This document shows, piece after piece, positions 22,383 through 35,638 of a stretch of 44,853 bases of DNA. The DNA lies in the NCBI GenBank assembly GCA_021029095.1, contig JAJOHG010000211.1, forward strand, positions 1 to 44,853, read 5' to 3'. How positions within the stretch are numbered: the stretch's first letter is position 1; every line of letters starts with the position of its first letter. The notes beneath the pieces were generated by a model, which saw only the letters and a list, made by a program, of their open reading frames with translations, did no database searches and was not told the origin of the DNA. Origin of the DNA: Phellopilus nigrolimitatus. Its lineage: Eukaryota > Basidiomycota > Agaricomycetes > Hymenochaetales > Hymenochaetaceae. The position numbers and the translations under genes are program-made.

Positions 22383-22911
22383 TCAGATAGGCATGTCCTC
22401 AAGAAAACGAAAATCGTACCGTTCCTTGAACTGGGTGAGAATGAGTTGTGGATTATCAAGCTCATAGAGTGAGTCACCCGAACCACTTGTGCGGGCAGAA
22501 GCTGTTGTTAGACCCTCAATACTTGTCTTAAACATAACCCAACGCACCTTTCAGTTTCACCCGCGATTGTCTCTATTATGTACATCTTGTCGTTCCGCGT
22601 GGACTCCCCATCTCGAGATGCGGCAGCGGCGGCACCAGGAGCATCTGTTACCTTCACGCTAGCTACGGCGAAGTCGGCGTGGAGGACTCTGGACTACCGG
22701 AGCCGAGGCGGGGCTGTCATAATCCAGAACGATGACTCTCTCGTCAGCAGAGGTGGGAAGGAGGGCGGAGGCCGGGTCGTCTGCAAAGTGGTATTCGATG
22801 AGAGGGTGTGAGAAGTTGGCAGGAGCAGATGAAGAAGCTGCGGATGAGTTTGCGTTGGTATGCTGCAGCAAGAGTAGAACGGCAGTTCGGGCTTAGCCGA
22901 CGCAAAGGACA
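22383..22911 (-). CDS. Small conserved protein of unknown function, reading frame apparently broken
   Basis: Protein-like sequence on the minus strand without a recognised domain. The candidate start MSFASAKPELPFYS (22911) is in one frame, while 'SHPLIEYHFADDPASALLPT' and 'SADERVIVLDYD' lie in a second. A third frame carries 'VASVKVTDAPGAAAAASRD' and 'RNDKMYIIETIAGETE'. A final exon, joined through a good intron (acceptor cacaag near 22480), gives 'SGDSLYELDNPQLILTQFKE' and ends FLEDMPI. The switch near 22685 (after VVQS, before LHADF) looks like one extra base. The N-terminal switch (about 22870-22890) could be an indel or a missed intron. It may be a pseudogene, a sequence error, or a gene whose N-terminus I have misjudged. 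The antisense frame at 22578-22811 is a shadow. Confidence 0.5.
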
Positions 22912-23404
22912 TGATACAGAACGGAGTCAAACTGCTAGCTTGTCGCTGCAAACTGACTAAGATAGATGTGGCTTGTTGGTCCTTGTTTGCCATCACCCCT
23001 TGCTCTCAGCTCGTAGGACTGATATCTTTCATGGAGACAGCGACAACATCACCCACGACCTCGGTAGCTCAATCTGAGAAGACCAGGAATTGATCTCGAC
23101 ATCACCGATATTCCCACCATGCGCTAGACATCACCTTGCCTACCGACGCACGCGCGCCTGTTGCTATAGTTCGCCCCTTATAAGGCGGGGTTTCCTTCTC
23201 ATTGCCCCAATGCTAGCAATCTTTGTCTTTGACGCTCTGTCTTAGTTTTTTCTCGTTCTTTCTGAGACAGTGTCTCTCTTGCTACTATATAGGCCTCAAG
23301 ACTGGCCGGTCCTGTCGTTTCGCTGTTCATTTTTTGCCAAGTCTAAGCTTTCGTCTTAAACAATTTAAACCGTCTGCTCTCGCTTCATTGGATCATTTAC
23401 TCTG
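22912..23404. promoter_or_regulatory. Upstream region of the CAP gene with palindromic TATA
   Basis: Divergent intergenic region of about 490 bp. A perfect 10-bp palindrome CCTTATAAGG (23176-23185) contains a TATA core. An ATG at about 23209 opens a 12-codon frame that stops in a tag, so it would be an upstream ORF if transcription starts near the TATA box. A pyrimidine-rich stretch follows up to 23405. Confidence 0.45.
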
Positions 23405-24861
23405 ATGTTTCTTCAACTCTGCGCTTTCTTGCTCACCTTGAGCGTTATGCCGATCCCAGCATTCTCGCTGGCCCCGCCTGCGCACGCAATCACCGCAATC
23501 AAGCTGATTGCATGACAGAGTGTTCAGCGAGATGGGGCTGGCCTGGATCCACGATGGGTACAGATCCCTGGGGAAATGTGATGTCGCCTGCAGAGGCGAC
23601 GGCGATCAGCAGCGTCATTGCACTCGCTTGCGGCTCCAGCATAACACCGTATGTTTGGTCTTGACTGCTATGCTAGGAAGACGTTCCTCTAATGCATATA
23701 CAATTAAATAGCTCATCTTCTCCCAGTACAACGGTTATTACAACGACCGTATCGACGTCAAGCACGAGTCCTGCGACTTGCATCTCTGCTTCGTCTGCGA
23801 GTTCTGCGACCCTCGGGACATCGACGCGCTCGGGTACGACATCAGCGAGCTCCGGCGGTTTTGTGCCGAGCTCAACTCCTACACAGGTGTCTAGCACAGT
23901 TTCAACATTGTCGGTGTCTAGCACAGTCTCACATCGTCGGTGTCTAGCACAGTTTCAATAACGTCAGATTCATCTTCCTCGTCGTTCACGACCTCTACGC
24001 AAATCTCCTCTCTTTCTTCGTCCCCACCGGAGTCCTCTAGCACCACATCCATTAGCCCGTCTCCAGATCCCATTTCGACCAGTACTCCAACGAGTAATTT
24101 TACATTACAAGCACAAGCACCACGCCCTCCCCATCTTCGTCCGCTACATCCCAACCGTCAACTTCGTCTTCTCCTGGAACGTCCAGTTCGGATATTGCAA
24201 CGTATCTGTCGACTCAAAACACAGCGCGTTCGCAACACGGCGCGTCGCCCTTGTCCTGGAACGATACTCTGGCAAGCGCGGCTCAGACATGGGCGAACAA
24301 GTGTGTCTTCAAGCACTCCGGAGGTACTCTTGGGCCCTTCGGGGGTGAGTCAGAGATACGATTCTTATCCTTTTGCAGTAGTTTCTAAACTCACCTTTTT
24401 TTCCTAGAGAATCTCGCAGCTGGAACAGGAAATAGTTATAATATAAGCAGCGCTGTACAGTCCTGGACTAACGAGGCTTGTGAGTTTACTTTTTCCTCGT
24501 TCTTTATACCGTTGAACAATTCATTCATATCTACCAATCCTTAATTTCAGCTCAATATAACTCGGGCAACCCTCAACCATCTCATTTCACCCAAGTCGTC
24601 TGGAAAGCGTCGACGCAGGTGGGCTGTGCACTACAATCGTGCAATGGTATTTTTAGTGCTAGTTTTGGCGTAAGTTGTCAACGTGAACCAATAATTCTGT
24701 CCTTACTGAAGTAGCCATTGATTAGCAAGCCAAGTTCTATGTCTGCGAATACTATCCTCAAGGGAACGTAATCGGCGCCTTCGCGTGAGTGCTTTCGCGT
24801 CGACTCATACGTTCATCGACTGATTCTCCACATTCGCCACAGGCAAAACGTCCAGGCTTAA
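23405..24861 (+). CDS. Secreted CAP/PR-1 domain protein with Cys-rich N-region and Ser/Thr linker; frame breaks
   Basis: Extracellular CAP-superfamily (PR-1/SCP/Pry) protein; fungal members bind sterols or lipids. A signal-peptide-like start MFLQLCAFLLTLSVMPIPA is followed, in a different frame, by a Cys-containing segment ('CARNHRNQADCMTECSARWG', 'NVMSPAEATAISSVIALACG'). After an intron ending in tag (23710) comes a long Ser/Thr-rich, probably O-glycosylated linker. The CAP domain itself is clean: 'YLSTQNTARSQHGASPLSWN', 'ASAAQTWANKCVFKHSGG', 'GPFGENLAAGTGN', 'PQPSHFTQVVWKASTQVGC', 'KFYVCEYYPQGN' and a final AQNVQA. His, Glu and the disulfide cysteines of the fold are present. Three one-base losses (about 23470-23490, 23930 and 24095-24107) are needed to read one protein. 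Confidence 0.8.
23887..23966 (+). repeat. Three tandem 27/26/27-bp repeats in the Ser/Thr linker
   Basis: Units start gtgtctagcacag at 23887, 23914 and 23940. The middle unit is 26 bp instead of 27 because an A is missing in the tcaaca part. That length difference is exactly the point where the linker changes reading frame. Confidence 0.9.
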
Positions 24862-25385
24862 GTCTTGATTTTGGAACATGTATGTTTTGTCTGTAAATTT
24901 TGTGTTATTATATAAGCTTGCGCGTTTGGTCATTTGAATTTTGGTCACGCGGATTTTAGTCCGCGTGATTATATGCACACCTGACCTTGACACTCACGTC
25001 AAGGCGTCTTTCGCCGTCCTCGCCTATGTTGACGTAAGTATACGACATGGGGCACTGCCCTCCATCAAGAGCGCCCTGACTTTTCTTTACCTAGGCGAGC
25101 AGAAATTATGATGCCTGTACACCGCAATGTTGCTAACGATTTCTGTCCCATCAATCTGCAAAGTCGCGTGCACAGTTCCAATGGCGGCCCGTCCGCCAGC
25201 GCGCAATTTAGTCAATCTTTGGCTCATGGAAATAATGAAGATCGACGACAAGAAGATGGTCCGGGCCGCAATATAAGAAGCATGATGTTGAGCGGCCCCC
25301 TCGTGAGGCCAGGCTGGCACTTGACCTGGGTACTTGAGAGCTTTATATTTCATCCATCTGCGGTTCGCCTCTCTTGGCCGTAACG
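24862..25385. other. Intergenic, CAP gene to glutaminase
   Basis: Spacer of 524 bp between two plus-strand genes. It contains an AT-rich stretch, the hairpin at 24943-24966 and, near its right end, a ttatatt element about 40 bp before the glutaminase start. A minus-strand frame at 25087-25503 is open but not protein-like and overlaps the glutaminase exon. Confidence 0.5.
24943..24966. repeat. Perfect 9-bp inverted repeat (hairpin)
   Basis: The arms TCACGCGGA and TCCGCGTGA are separated by TTTTAG, about 80 bp after the CAP stop codon and inside AT-rich sequence. It could be a 3'-UTR stem-loop or a degraded element end. Function unknown. Confidence 0.7.
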
Positions 25386-28300
25386 ATGTCACCATATTTC
25401 CAAGACACGTACATCCGCCCAGCGCTGGGGCTCCTATTTGCGCTGTTTTTGACCGTGGCGAACTCGAATTTTGCTCGTGGCGCTGTGACATGGTCAGCAA
25501 CACCTTTCAACCCGGCCGCCGTTCCCCTCGCCGTCCGGACACCGTACTTGTCGACTTGGCTTCCTCAGGGAGCGGGAACGGCGTTGAACGGCAACTGGTC
25601 CTCCTTTTGGACCGGTACGGTGAGTCTGCTGTTATTTCATATCGATTTTCAGTTCTTGATTGACTGAATTTTCTTCCGCGATTCAGACGCTCGGCTGGGC
25701 GGGTTATGTACGCGTCGACGGTACCGTGTACAACTTTCTCGGGGCACCGACTGTTTCAGGAGCAGATACCACCAAGGCCACTCAGAAGAGCCTGGAGGTC
25801 TGTTGACACACTACGATCATTCTGCAACAATGTTGACGTGTGAATTTCGTTTATCTAGTTCACAGCTACTCAGAGCACGTTTGTCATGACAGCTGGTCCC
25901 GTGGATCTGACCGTTCTGTTCCTTAGTCCGGTCGAGGTAATGTGTTTCGCGTCCATTAATGAAGGAATAAAGATGCTGATTTTCGACGCAGCCAAATGAT
26001 CTCGTTAGGCAGTCCTTGCCCTTCTCATATCTCTCCCTGGCGGCCGCTTCAAACGATGGAAAATCCCACTCGGTCCAAGTCTATACAGACATCACTGGGG
26101 AATGGATTACCGGCAATAACAGCCTCACTGCCAATTGGACGACGAGCGTCGGGAATATTATCACTCACCAAGTGCAGTTGGTGGACCAAACTCCGTATTC
26201 TGAGATTTCCGACCATATTCAACGTGAGTATACCTGTACCTTTCCATTTTGAGAAATTCTCTGATGACGAACGATGATGTATAGAGGGATCTGCCTTTTA
26301 TTCCATAGCCAAGGTAATTACAATCGTCTATGATGTTGACTCATCTCAAACCACGTTACTCATTGCGTATATTCACAGAGCTCAGGCACTACTTATCAAA
26401 CCGGAGAAGATACCGTAGTTCGTGGACAGTTTATCAATAATGGCTCCTTGGGAAATACCCAGGATACGAATTTCCGCGCCGTCTCGGACAAATGGCCAGT
26501 CTTCGCGCTCGCCGAAGACCTCGGTGAAGTCAACCAGGCGTCTACGCCTGTCGTTTTCTCCGTGGGGCACTTCCGCGATCCTGCTGTCGAATACATCGTG
26601 GCAAATAACCAGACCCAGCAACGCAGCGCATACTTCTTGGCCGCATACTCCACTCCGGCGGATGCTGTGCGTATACATGGATTAAATCAGAGAACCTGAG
26701 AGACTGAGTGTATTTCATGATAGATTTCGTTTTTCCTGAGCGACTATAACACTGCGCTCTCGTCTGCTGGCGCTTTCGATTCCAAATTAGCCAACGACGC
26801 CAAAGCTATCTCCTCGGACTATGCTGACGTTGTGGCTTTGTCCGTCCGCCAGGCTTTTGGTGCGACTGAGATCACGGTCTCCAAGAATCCCGATGGTTCT
26901 TTCAACTCCAGCGACGTATTGGTCTTCATGAAAGGTGCGAGAGGAAATATATCATTTTATTACTGGGCTGACAAATTTGCAGAGATATCCAGCGACGGAG
27001 TGGGTTTATTCACGATCGAAATAGTTTCTTAATTGACTTTTTCTCTTTTGATAGAACGTGAATACGGTTGATGTCATCTTCCCATCTTGGCCTATATTCC
27101 TTTACGCCAATGCAAAGCTTGGACGCTTCCTGCTTGAAGGCCTCTTCCAGTATCAGGCCACTGGCCAATATCCCAACAAATACAGTGCTCACGACCTCGG
27201 TAAATCAGACCGCTATTTGTCTTCCGATCTATTCTGATGATCTTACCCAGGCGCTGCTTACCCTAAGGCCGTGGGTCACAATGATGGTTTGTCATAACTT
27301 GCTTCTGTATCGTTATGGCCTATGCTGAAATTAGATATCCACAGGGAACGACGAGAAGATGCCGGTGGAAGGTGTGTATTTCGTATTAGAAAGATGATAA
27401 AGACATAGCTCATTCAAATTAATTTACCAGAGAGTGGAAACATGTTAATCATGTCTCTTAGCTACACGCAAGCAACGAACGATACATCCATGATCAGTAC
27501 CTATGTACGTCGTCAACCAAAAACGTTATCTGTCGTGGTCGATCTTAAGCAGACTTTCTTATTTTCCCCTTCAGTTCGACCTCCTTGACCAGTGGACTCA
27601 GTACCTTATCACCGATTCTTTGATCCCTGAGAATCAGATCAGCACAGACGACTTTGCAGGTAGCCTTGCCAACCAGACGAACCTTGCAATCAAAGGAATA
27701 ATAGGCATCAAAGCGATGTCCGTAATCTCTGGATTGGTGGGCGACACAGCGCGGGAGTCAAATTACAGTGTAAGCTTCCGACGTCAAATCTCGATAAGTA
27801 AACGCTCTGATACAACTTTACATTGGACGCTGCAGTCTATTGCTTCGTCGTATGTCACACAATGGCAGAAGTACGCCACCGCGTCAAGTGGGGACCACCT
27901 CACATTATCGGTAAGTCGCCGTTTCTCGATTCCGTACATGCATTTTCTCATCGAGACTACATAGTATGGAAACGATTCGAGGTAAGCACATGTCGTATAT
28001 GCGTCGACCCAAGGCAATAATCTGAAGCATGAATTGGAAGTTGGGGTTTGTCTTATAATCTCTACGCGGACAAACTCCTGCAGACGAACATCTTCCCACA
28101 ATCCGTTTATGACATGCGTAAGCCAGGATATACACAGTTGATATATTATTCACACCCGCTGACGAGAAATCATATGCAGAGACGGCGTGGTACAAAACCG
28201 TCGCGAACTCCTTTGGCGTTCCCCTGGACACGCGGTATGTACTTGCGATCCTGACAATTTGCTTCGCACTAAGAGACTGCTCGCCAGTCATACATACACC

Positions 28301-28626
28301 AAGACTGGTGAGTGATTAAGTTCGAGTGAGAATGCATTGCCAGGAACGGTTCTGATACCTCACGCACAGATTGGCAACTATTCACTGCTGGTCTCGTAAC
28401 TGACACGACGTCTCGTGACCTCCTCATCTCGTCCGTGCGGAAATTTGCTGCAGACGGTCTGAGCTATGCGCCGTTCGCCGACTGGTACGAGACGACGGAT
28501 GGTACACCTGAAGTATTCAGAGCACGACCTGTCGTTGGGGGGCATCTCGCTTTGGTAAGCTCTTTTGTTTTTGCAAACTGCTCCAACTAACGTTTATCTT
28601 CGCGGCGCATTCAGCTCGTCCTGTAA
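25386..28626 (+). CDS. Secreted glutaminase (GtaA-type)
   Basis: Fungal extracellular glutaminase that hydrolyses L-glutamine to glutamate and ammonia. A hydrophobic signal segment (LGLLFALFLTVANS, about residues 13-26) is followed by 'SATPFNPAAVPLAVRTPYLS' and WLPQGAGTALNGNWSSFWTG. Next come 'TLGWAGYVRVDGTVYNFLGA', 'TAGPVDLTVLFLSPVE', 'QSLPFSYLSLAAASNDGKSH', 'VQVYTDITGEWITGN', 'SDYADVVALSVRQAFGATEI', 'VDVIFPSWPIFLYANAKLG' and 'GAAYPKAVGHNDGNDEKMPV' (conserved C-terminal domain core). The end has 'WGLSYNLYADKLLQTNIFPQ' and LDTRHTYTKTDW, then 'GLVTDTTSRDLLISSVRKFA' and the end GGHLALLVL. About 16 introns break it, with micro-exons of 29, 27 and 20 nt (26285-26313, 27345-27371, 28288-28307). 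All joins keep phase and length (about 690) fits the family. Confidence 0.9.
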
Positions 28627-29831
28627 GTCAAAATATGCGGGATTTTCCTTTAAACCTTAAACAAGCACACTAATACGCAATATCAAAAAACGAACATACT
28701 TAATCTTTCTTTGCGAATGACACATGGTTCAGAGATCCAAACAGCAATTCACGTATACAAACAAACCATCATTCAAAGGCTTCACGCCTGCGTATTGGAC
28801 CTTTAAGCTGTAAGCAACTTCAAGATCGTCTTCGAGGCCTCTTTTCTAATTCTTCTCTATAGTCGTAGGGCTATTCGTAGGGATATTTACTCTTCTTTGA
28901 CTGTGTTCTCAAGCTGGAGGATAGTTTGGTGGCCGAGTGCGATAGTATGGCTTGCCTCTCCGTTGACTCTTCAAGATCGAGATCGCAGCCGGAACAGCCA
29001 ATGTGTATTTTTAAATATATTTAAATATAATAGGAAAAGATACACTGAGGATGCGCCCGCCAGGCCCGGCTATGATAAAGAAATGCCGTATGTTACGACA
29101 TGCTGAGAGTCGCGTATTGCAGCAGAATGGACATAGCGGGGTTTTTAAGATCGAGATTGAGACGTCGACTGTACAGAATGTTGGAGCTGAAAAAACTGCG
29201 ATACGCGGGCAATGTCTAGGCGACTGCCATAATCTGGGTCGTGTGCCAGGAGCTTGCGATATGGTCTCGTACAAGTATAGCATTTGTATGCGATTGTCCC
29301 GTGGATCAATGCTCGCGATCCAAGGATTTACGAGCGAGTTGAAATGCACGAGCCAGCGCCACAGAACCCTCGTCTCTTTTCAATGGCTCGAGCGGGCACC
29401 TCTAATTCCAAACATGACCAAGATGCAGACGGTCTGGGAACGTGGCCGAAGTGCCAGTGGAGTTACGGCACTGACGATGACTCGAGGCCGAGTTCAAGAT
29501 GGGGTCGACATGTCTGTGCCTGCGGTTGCTTGAGCTCAGCAAAGATAAACGAATGGGAGTCGTTGATGAACTGCTCTCGGATGAGAGGTAGGACAAGTTA
29601 CGGCGAGGGATCCACCTGGGCGCAATGGAAGAGCGGAAGAGCGGAAGCAATGCGTCGTGCGAAGGAGGGCTCACTGTCTTGAAAGAATTTAAGCTTTTGT
29701 TCGGTTTTCTAGAATTCTAAATGCACACTATATGCGCCTATATACACCTTGTGATCGGCCCACTCTTCGAAAACAAGCACCCACAGCCCCGTCTTCGTCC
29801 ACAACCTCACGGCGAACTCGACGCTTACGAT
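28627..29831. other. 1.2-kb stretch without a recognised gene
   Basis: The first part is the glutaminase 3' region. A perfect 16-bp palindrome TTTAAATATATTTAAA lies at 29010-29025. Between 29050 and 29690 both strands have open frames of 90-160 codons. The plus-strand frame ending at 29682 (with HVCACGCLSSAKINEWES) resembles nothing I know, and no good splice pattern emerges. It may be a decayed or orphan gene. Confidence 0.4.
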
Positions 29832-31009
29832 ATGAAAATTTCAGACAATCTCGTTTTCGATCTTCTCCCTTCGTTCTTCCCTGACTACCCCCCGTCCCTC
29901 TTCGACGATATAATGCGCGACGATTCGCCTCGGTGCTCGAGCGACAGCCATGTCCATGACCCACCTAGCTGCGAAGCTCCGCTATCGACTTTCGAATGCG
30001 CTGCAAAACGGCGTCGGCTACACCTTGTATAACAACGAGCACCTGAACATTCCCCCCGATTATGTCAAGCTTATGCGAGACGCTCGACAGCTTAGCGTGC
30101 AGCACACCGATGTCGACGAAACCACATACCATATTGGCCCCGATACCTACGCAGATGGCTCCTTTCTACCTGAGGGGAGTCCGCCGTCGCTTTTCCAGTC
30201 GAGCATGCAGGAGAAAGAGGAGTTGGACGCCCTGCTAAGGCAGTACACCACTCTATCTTCGTTTCCATCGGACTGCACGATTGAATGTGAGCTTGGAGCT
30301 GCCAGTGAAGGCACGAGCGCCAGCGAAGCTTCATCCGAGTCTACGTTCATCGCCGATGAAACGCTCTCCTCGATCTCCCCAGTGTCTATCTCTTCATCCG
30401 ACTATATGGTGGAGTCTGAATTCGTCCCCCGAGGCACGAGCATTGATTCGGTTTCGTATACACTCGTTGGTGACGAAACACAGTCTCCGAGTTTCTCCGA
30501 GAGTACTCTTGTAGAGAATGGGACTGAACCTGTCCCGGGCCCTTCGCTGATGAGCAGCTTCGAGGTCGAAGTCGAAGTAAGTAAGCCTGCTAGCTGGATC
30601 CTTAAATTCGATGTTGATTGGTATCCAGTATGTTCCTGTGATTAAACCGACTCGCAGGCAACCGCGCACACCTCAAAATTGGACGTGCAGCTATTGCTCT
30701 GAATCTTTCAAGCGAGCATACGACCGTAAGCGTACGTGTCGTGCATTGCTCTGACAATGGTTATTCTTGCTTTTATTTTCCCCGCTCACGTAACCGTTTT
30801 ATTTGTTTGTTTTACCGCGATCAGGACACGAACGCATACACACGAACGAAAAGCCGTATGTCTGCTACGGCTGCAAGGAGACGTACCACAGGTCAGACAA
30901 ACGGGCGAAACACTGGAAGAGAAATCCGTCCTGCAGGGCACTAGACGAAGAGCGCGTCAAAGGAACAGAAGAAGCTAAAAAGCGTCGCCTCAAGCATTCT
31001 CCATTTTAG
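29832..31009 (+). CDS. C2H2 zinc-finger protein, putative transcription factor
   Basis: Nuclear DNA-binding protein by motif. The C-terminal finger pair is 'CSYCSESFKRAYDRKRHER' plus IH (C-x2-C-x12-H-x3-H), then HTNEKPYVCYGCKETYHR with a C-x2-C-x12-H-x6-C ending. A basic tail (EEAKKRRLKHSPF) follows. An intron splits the first finger inside an Arg codon (donor gtacgt, acceptor gatcag). The N-terminal part starts MKISDNLVFDLLPSFFPDYP, contains KRRR, and continues into a long acidic Ser/Glu-rich region that may be an activation domain. To join the N-terminal frame to the rest, a 43-nt intron (30028-30070) is needed. Otherwise translation would begin at MSMTHLAAK (29950). No target or close named homologue is recognised. 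Confidence 0.75.
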
Positions 31010-31364
31010 TTTGTGATCAAGGATGCAGTTTCATACATCACCACTCAACTCGCCACTCGGTCACCTTCCGTTTAAAAAAGTACCAGACCCTTTGTTTAAA
31101 TAAGTATAATCGTATATCACCTTGTCTTGCATCACGAGTAAAGGCACTTGAAATAATATCTCACAACAGTTACTTTCGTCATGCGTTGACATATATCGCG
31201 ACATCATACAAGCGAGTACTCATTTTACTCGCTGATCGACTGGGACACGAAACGAAATCGCGACTGTTTCAAGCATCATATTCGCAGGACGTGTAAGAAT
31301 AGATGTATACAATTGTCATAACAAGTACAATGATAAACGTGGTTCCACCCCATCATAGTCATAA
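31010..31364. other. Convergent 3' region, zinc finger / polyubiquitin
   Basis: 355 bp of AT-rich sequence holding the 3' UTRs of the two convergent genes. I see no further gene or repeat. Confidence 0.5.
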
Positions 31365-34453
<3,089 letters not shown>

Positions 34454-34579
34454 ACAGACGCGACATATAGGCGGTCAGTCAACGCGCTGAACGCGCCAGT
34501 GCATTAGATAAGGTTTCCTTATACGCACACACATCTGCTCCTTCAAGGCTTTTTACCGACGACAACGACGACGAGCACC
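34454..34579. promoter_or_regulatory. 126-bp bidirectional promoter, WDR5 / eIF3k
   Basis: Only 126 bp lie between the two start codons, so the promoter must be shared or overlapping. The eIF3k leader ends in a gac/gacg-rich run. No TATA box is seen. Confidence 0.6.
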
Positions 34580-35480
34580 ATGTCCGCCACATCAGAGTGG
34601 GCGACGCCCTCGACGCGGCCTGAGCTTATAGAAAATCTTGTCTCTGGCGTCGACCGTTACAATCCCTCAAATGTATCTATCCTCGAGGACTACCTGTACC
34701 ACCAAATCCGAAGTAACGAGTACGACTGCCTCGCAAATTTAGCCATTTTGAAGCTGTGAGTGTTCGAACTAGATTGCGCTCAATAGATGGATTTTGACAA
34801 AAGACCCTTTTAGCTATCAGTTCAATCCAGCACTCTACAATCCCGACGTAGTCATCAATGTCCTCATAAAATCGTTAATCTCTTTGCCCTTCCCCGACTT
34901 CAATCTCTGCATCGCACTCCTCAGCGAACGTTCCAACGCTGCGAACCTTGATGAGCCCGATCCTCTTCCAGACCTCCTTCCGACTCTCAGGACTCTACAC
35001 GACCTCCTTCTGCAATGCCGCTTTCCTGCATTCTGGGCGCTTTTTAAGTCTGATGAACTACAAAGCTTGCGCGATAACTATACCGTCGAGTGTGCTGGTT
35101 TCGAGGATAGCATTCGGGAAGTGGCAGTGAGGGCAGTGAAGGCGACCTTCAAGAAAATCAACGTAGAACGGTTGAGTTCGTACCTGGATCTTAGCGGTAA
35201 GCTTGTTAGTTAACTAGTTTTTTGTCTGACGGCTGAGTTCTTTCCGATTACGAAGGTGACGGATTGGTAGATTACGTCTCAAAACTAGGCTGGACGGTCG
35301 ATGCGTCAGTGGTTTCAATACCGCCGAATCCTGACAATCAAATTGAGGCGACTGTTGTCCGCGAAAACATCCAGCTTCCTCGTAAGTTGTCGTCTTCTAG
35401 CCATGACCTGAGCTCCTTATTTATTCCTTTAAATTATAGAACTCTCCAAAATCATTTCTTACTCTGCGAAGGCATCTTAA
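34580..35480 (+). CDS. Translation initiation factor eIF3 subunit K
   Basis: Small non-core subunit of eIF3, with a HAM domain followed by a winged helix. The start MSATSEWATPSTRPELIENL leads to 'GVDRYNPSNVSILEDYLYHQ', the family hallmark, then 'YDCLANLAILKLYQFNP', 'VVINVLIKSLISLPFPDFNL', 'LHDLLLQCRFPAFWALFKSD' and 'GFEDSIREVAVRAVKATFKK'. An intron follows 'VERLSSYLDLSG', then LVDYVSKLGWTVD and 'PPNPDNQIEATVVRENIQLP'. The last exon ends ELSKIISYSAKAS. Length is about 235 residues, close to other eIF3k proteins. Absence of this subunit in budding yeast but presence in basidiomycetes fits the organism call. Confidence 0.9.
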
Positions 35481-35638
35481 CCTTACTGTACTGTGTGCCA
35501 TGCATTGACATGATGTATATCGTGTATTCTACTCTTTCTCGGGGGAAGAATTCGTCTAGAAAATGGTGGAAGCGCTGATCCCAGGACAACCCGTTACCTA
35601 TAAGTATCAACTATCTAAGGGTATCGTCCCATCATCCT

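Noticed and set aside
22578..22811. Plus-strand ORF as the last exon of Elp6
   Set aside because: Elp6 ends at 22077 with a complete family-like C-terminus; this frame is antisense to the small conserved gene.
23405..24861. Programmed ribosomal frameshifting in the CAP gene
   Set aside because: Three separate shifts would be needed and no slippery heptamer with a downstream structure is seen at them; indels or sequence error are simpler.
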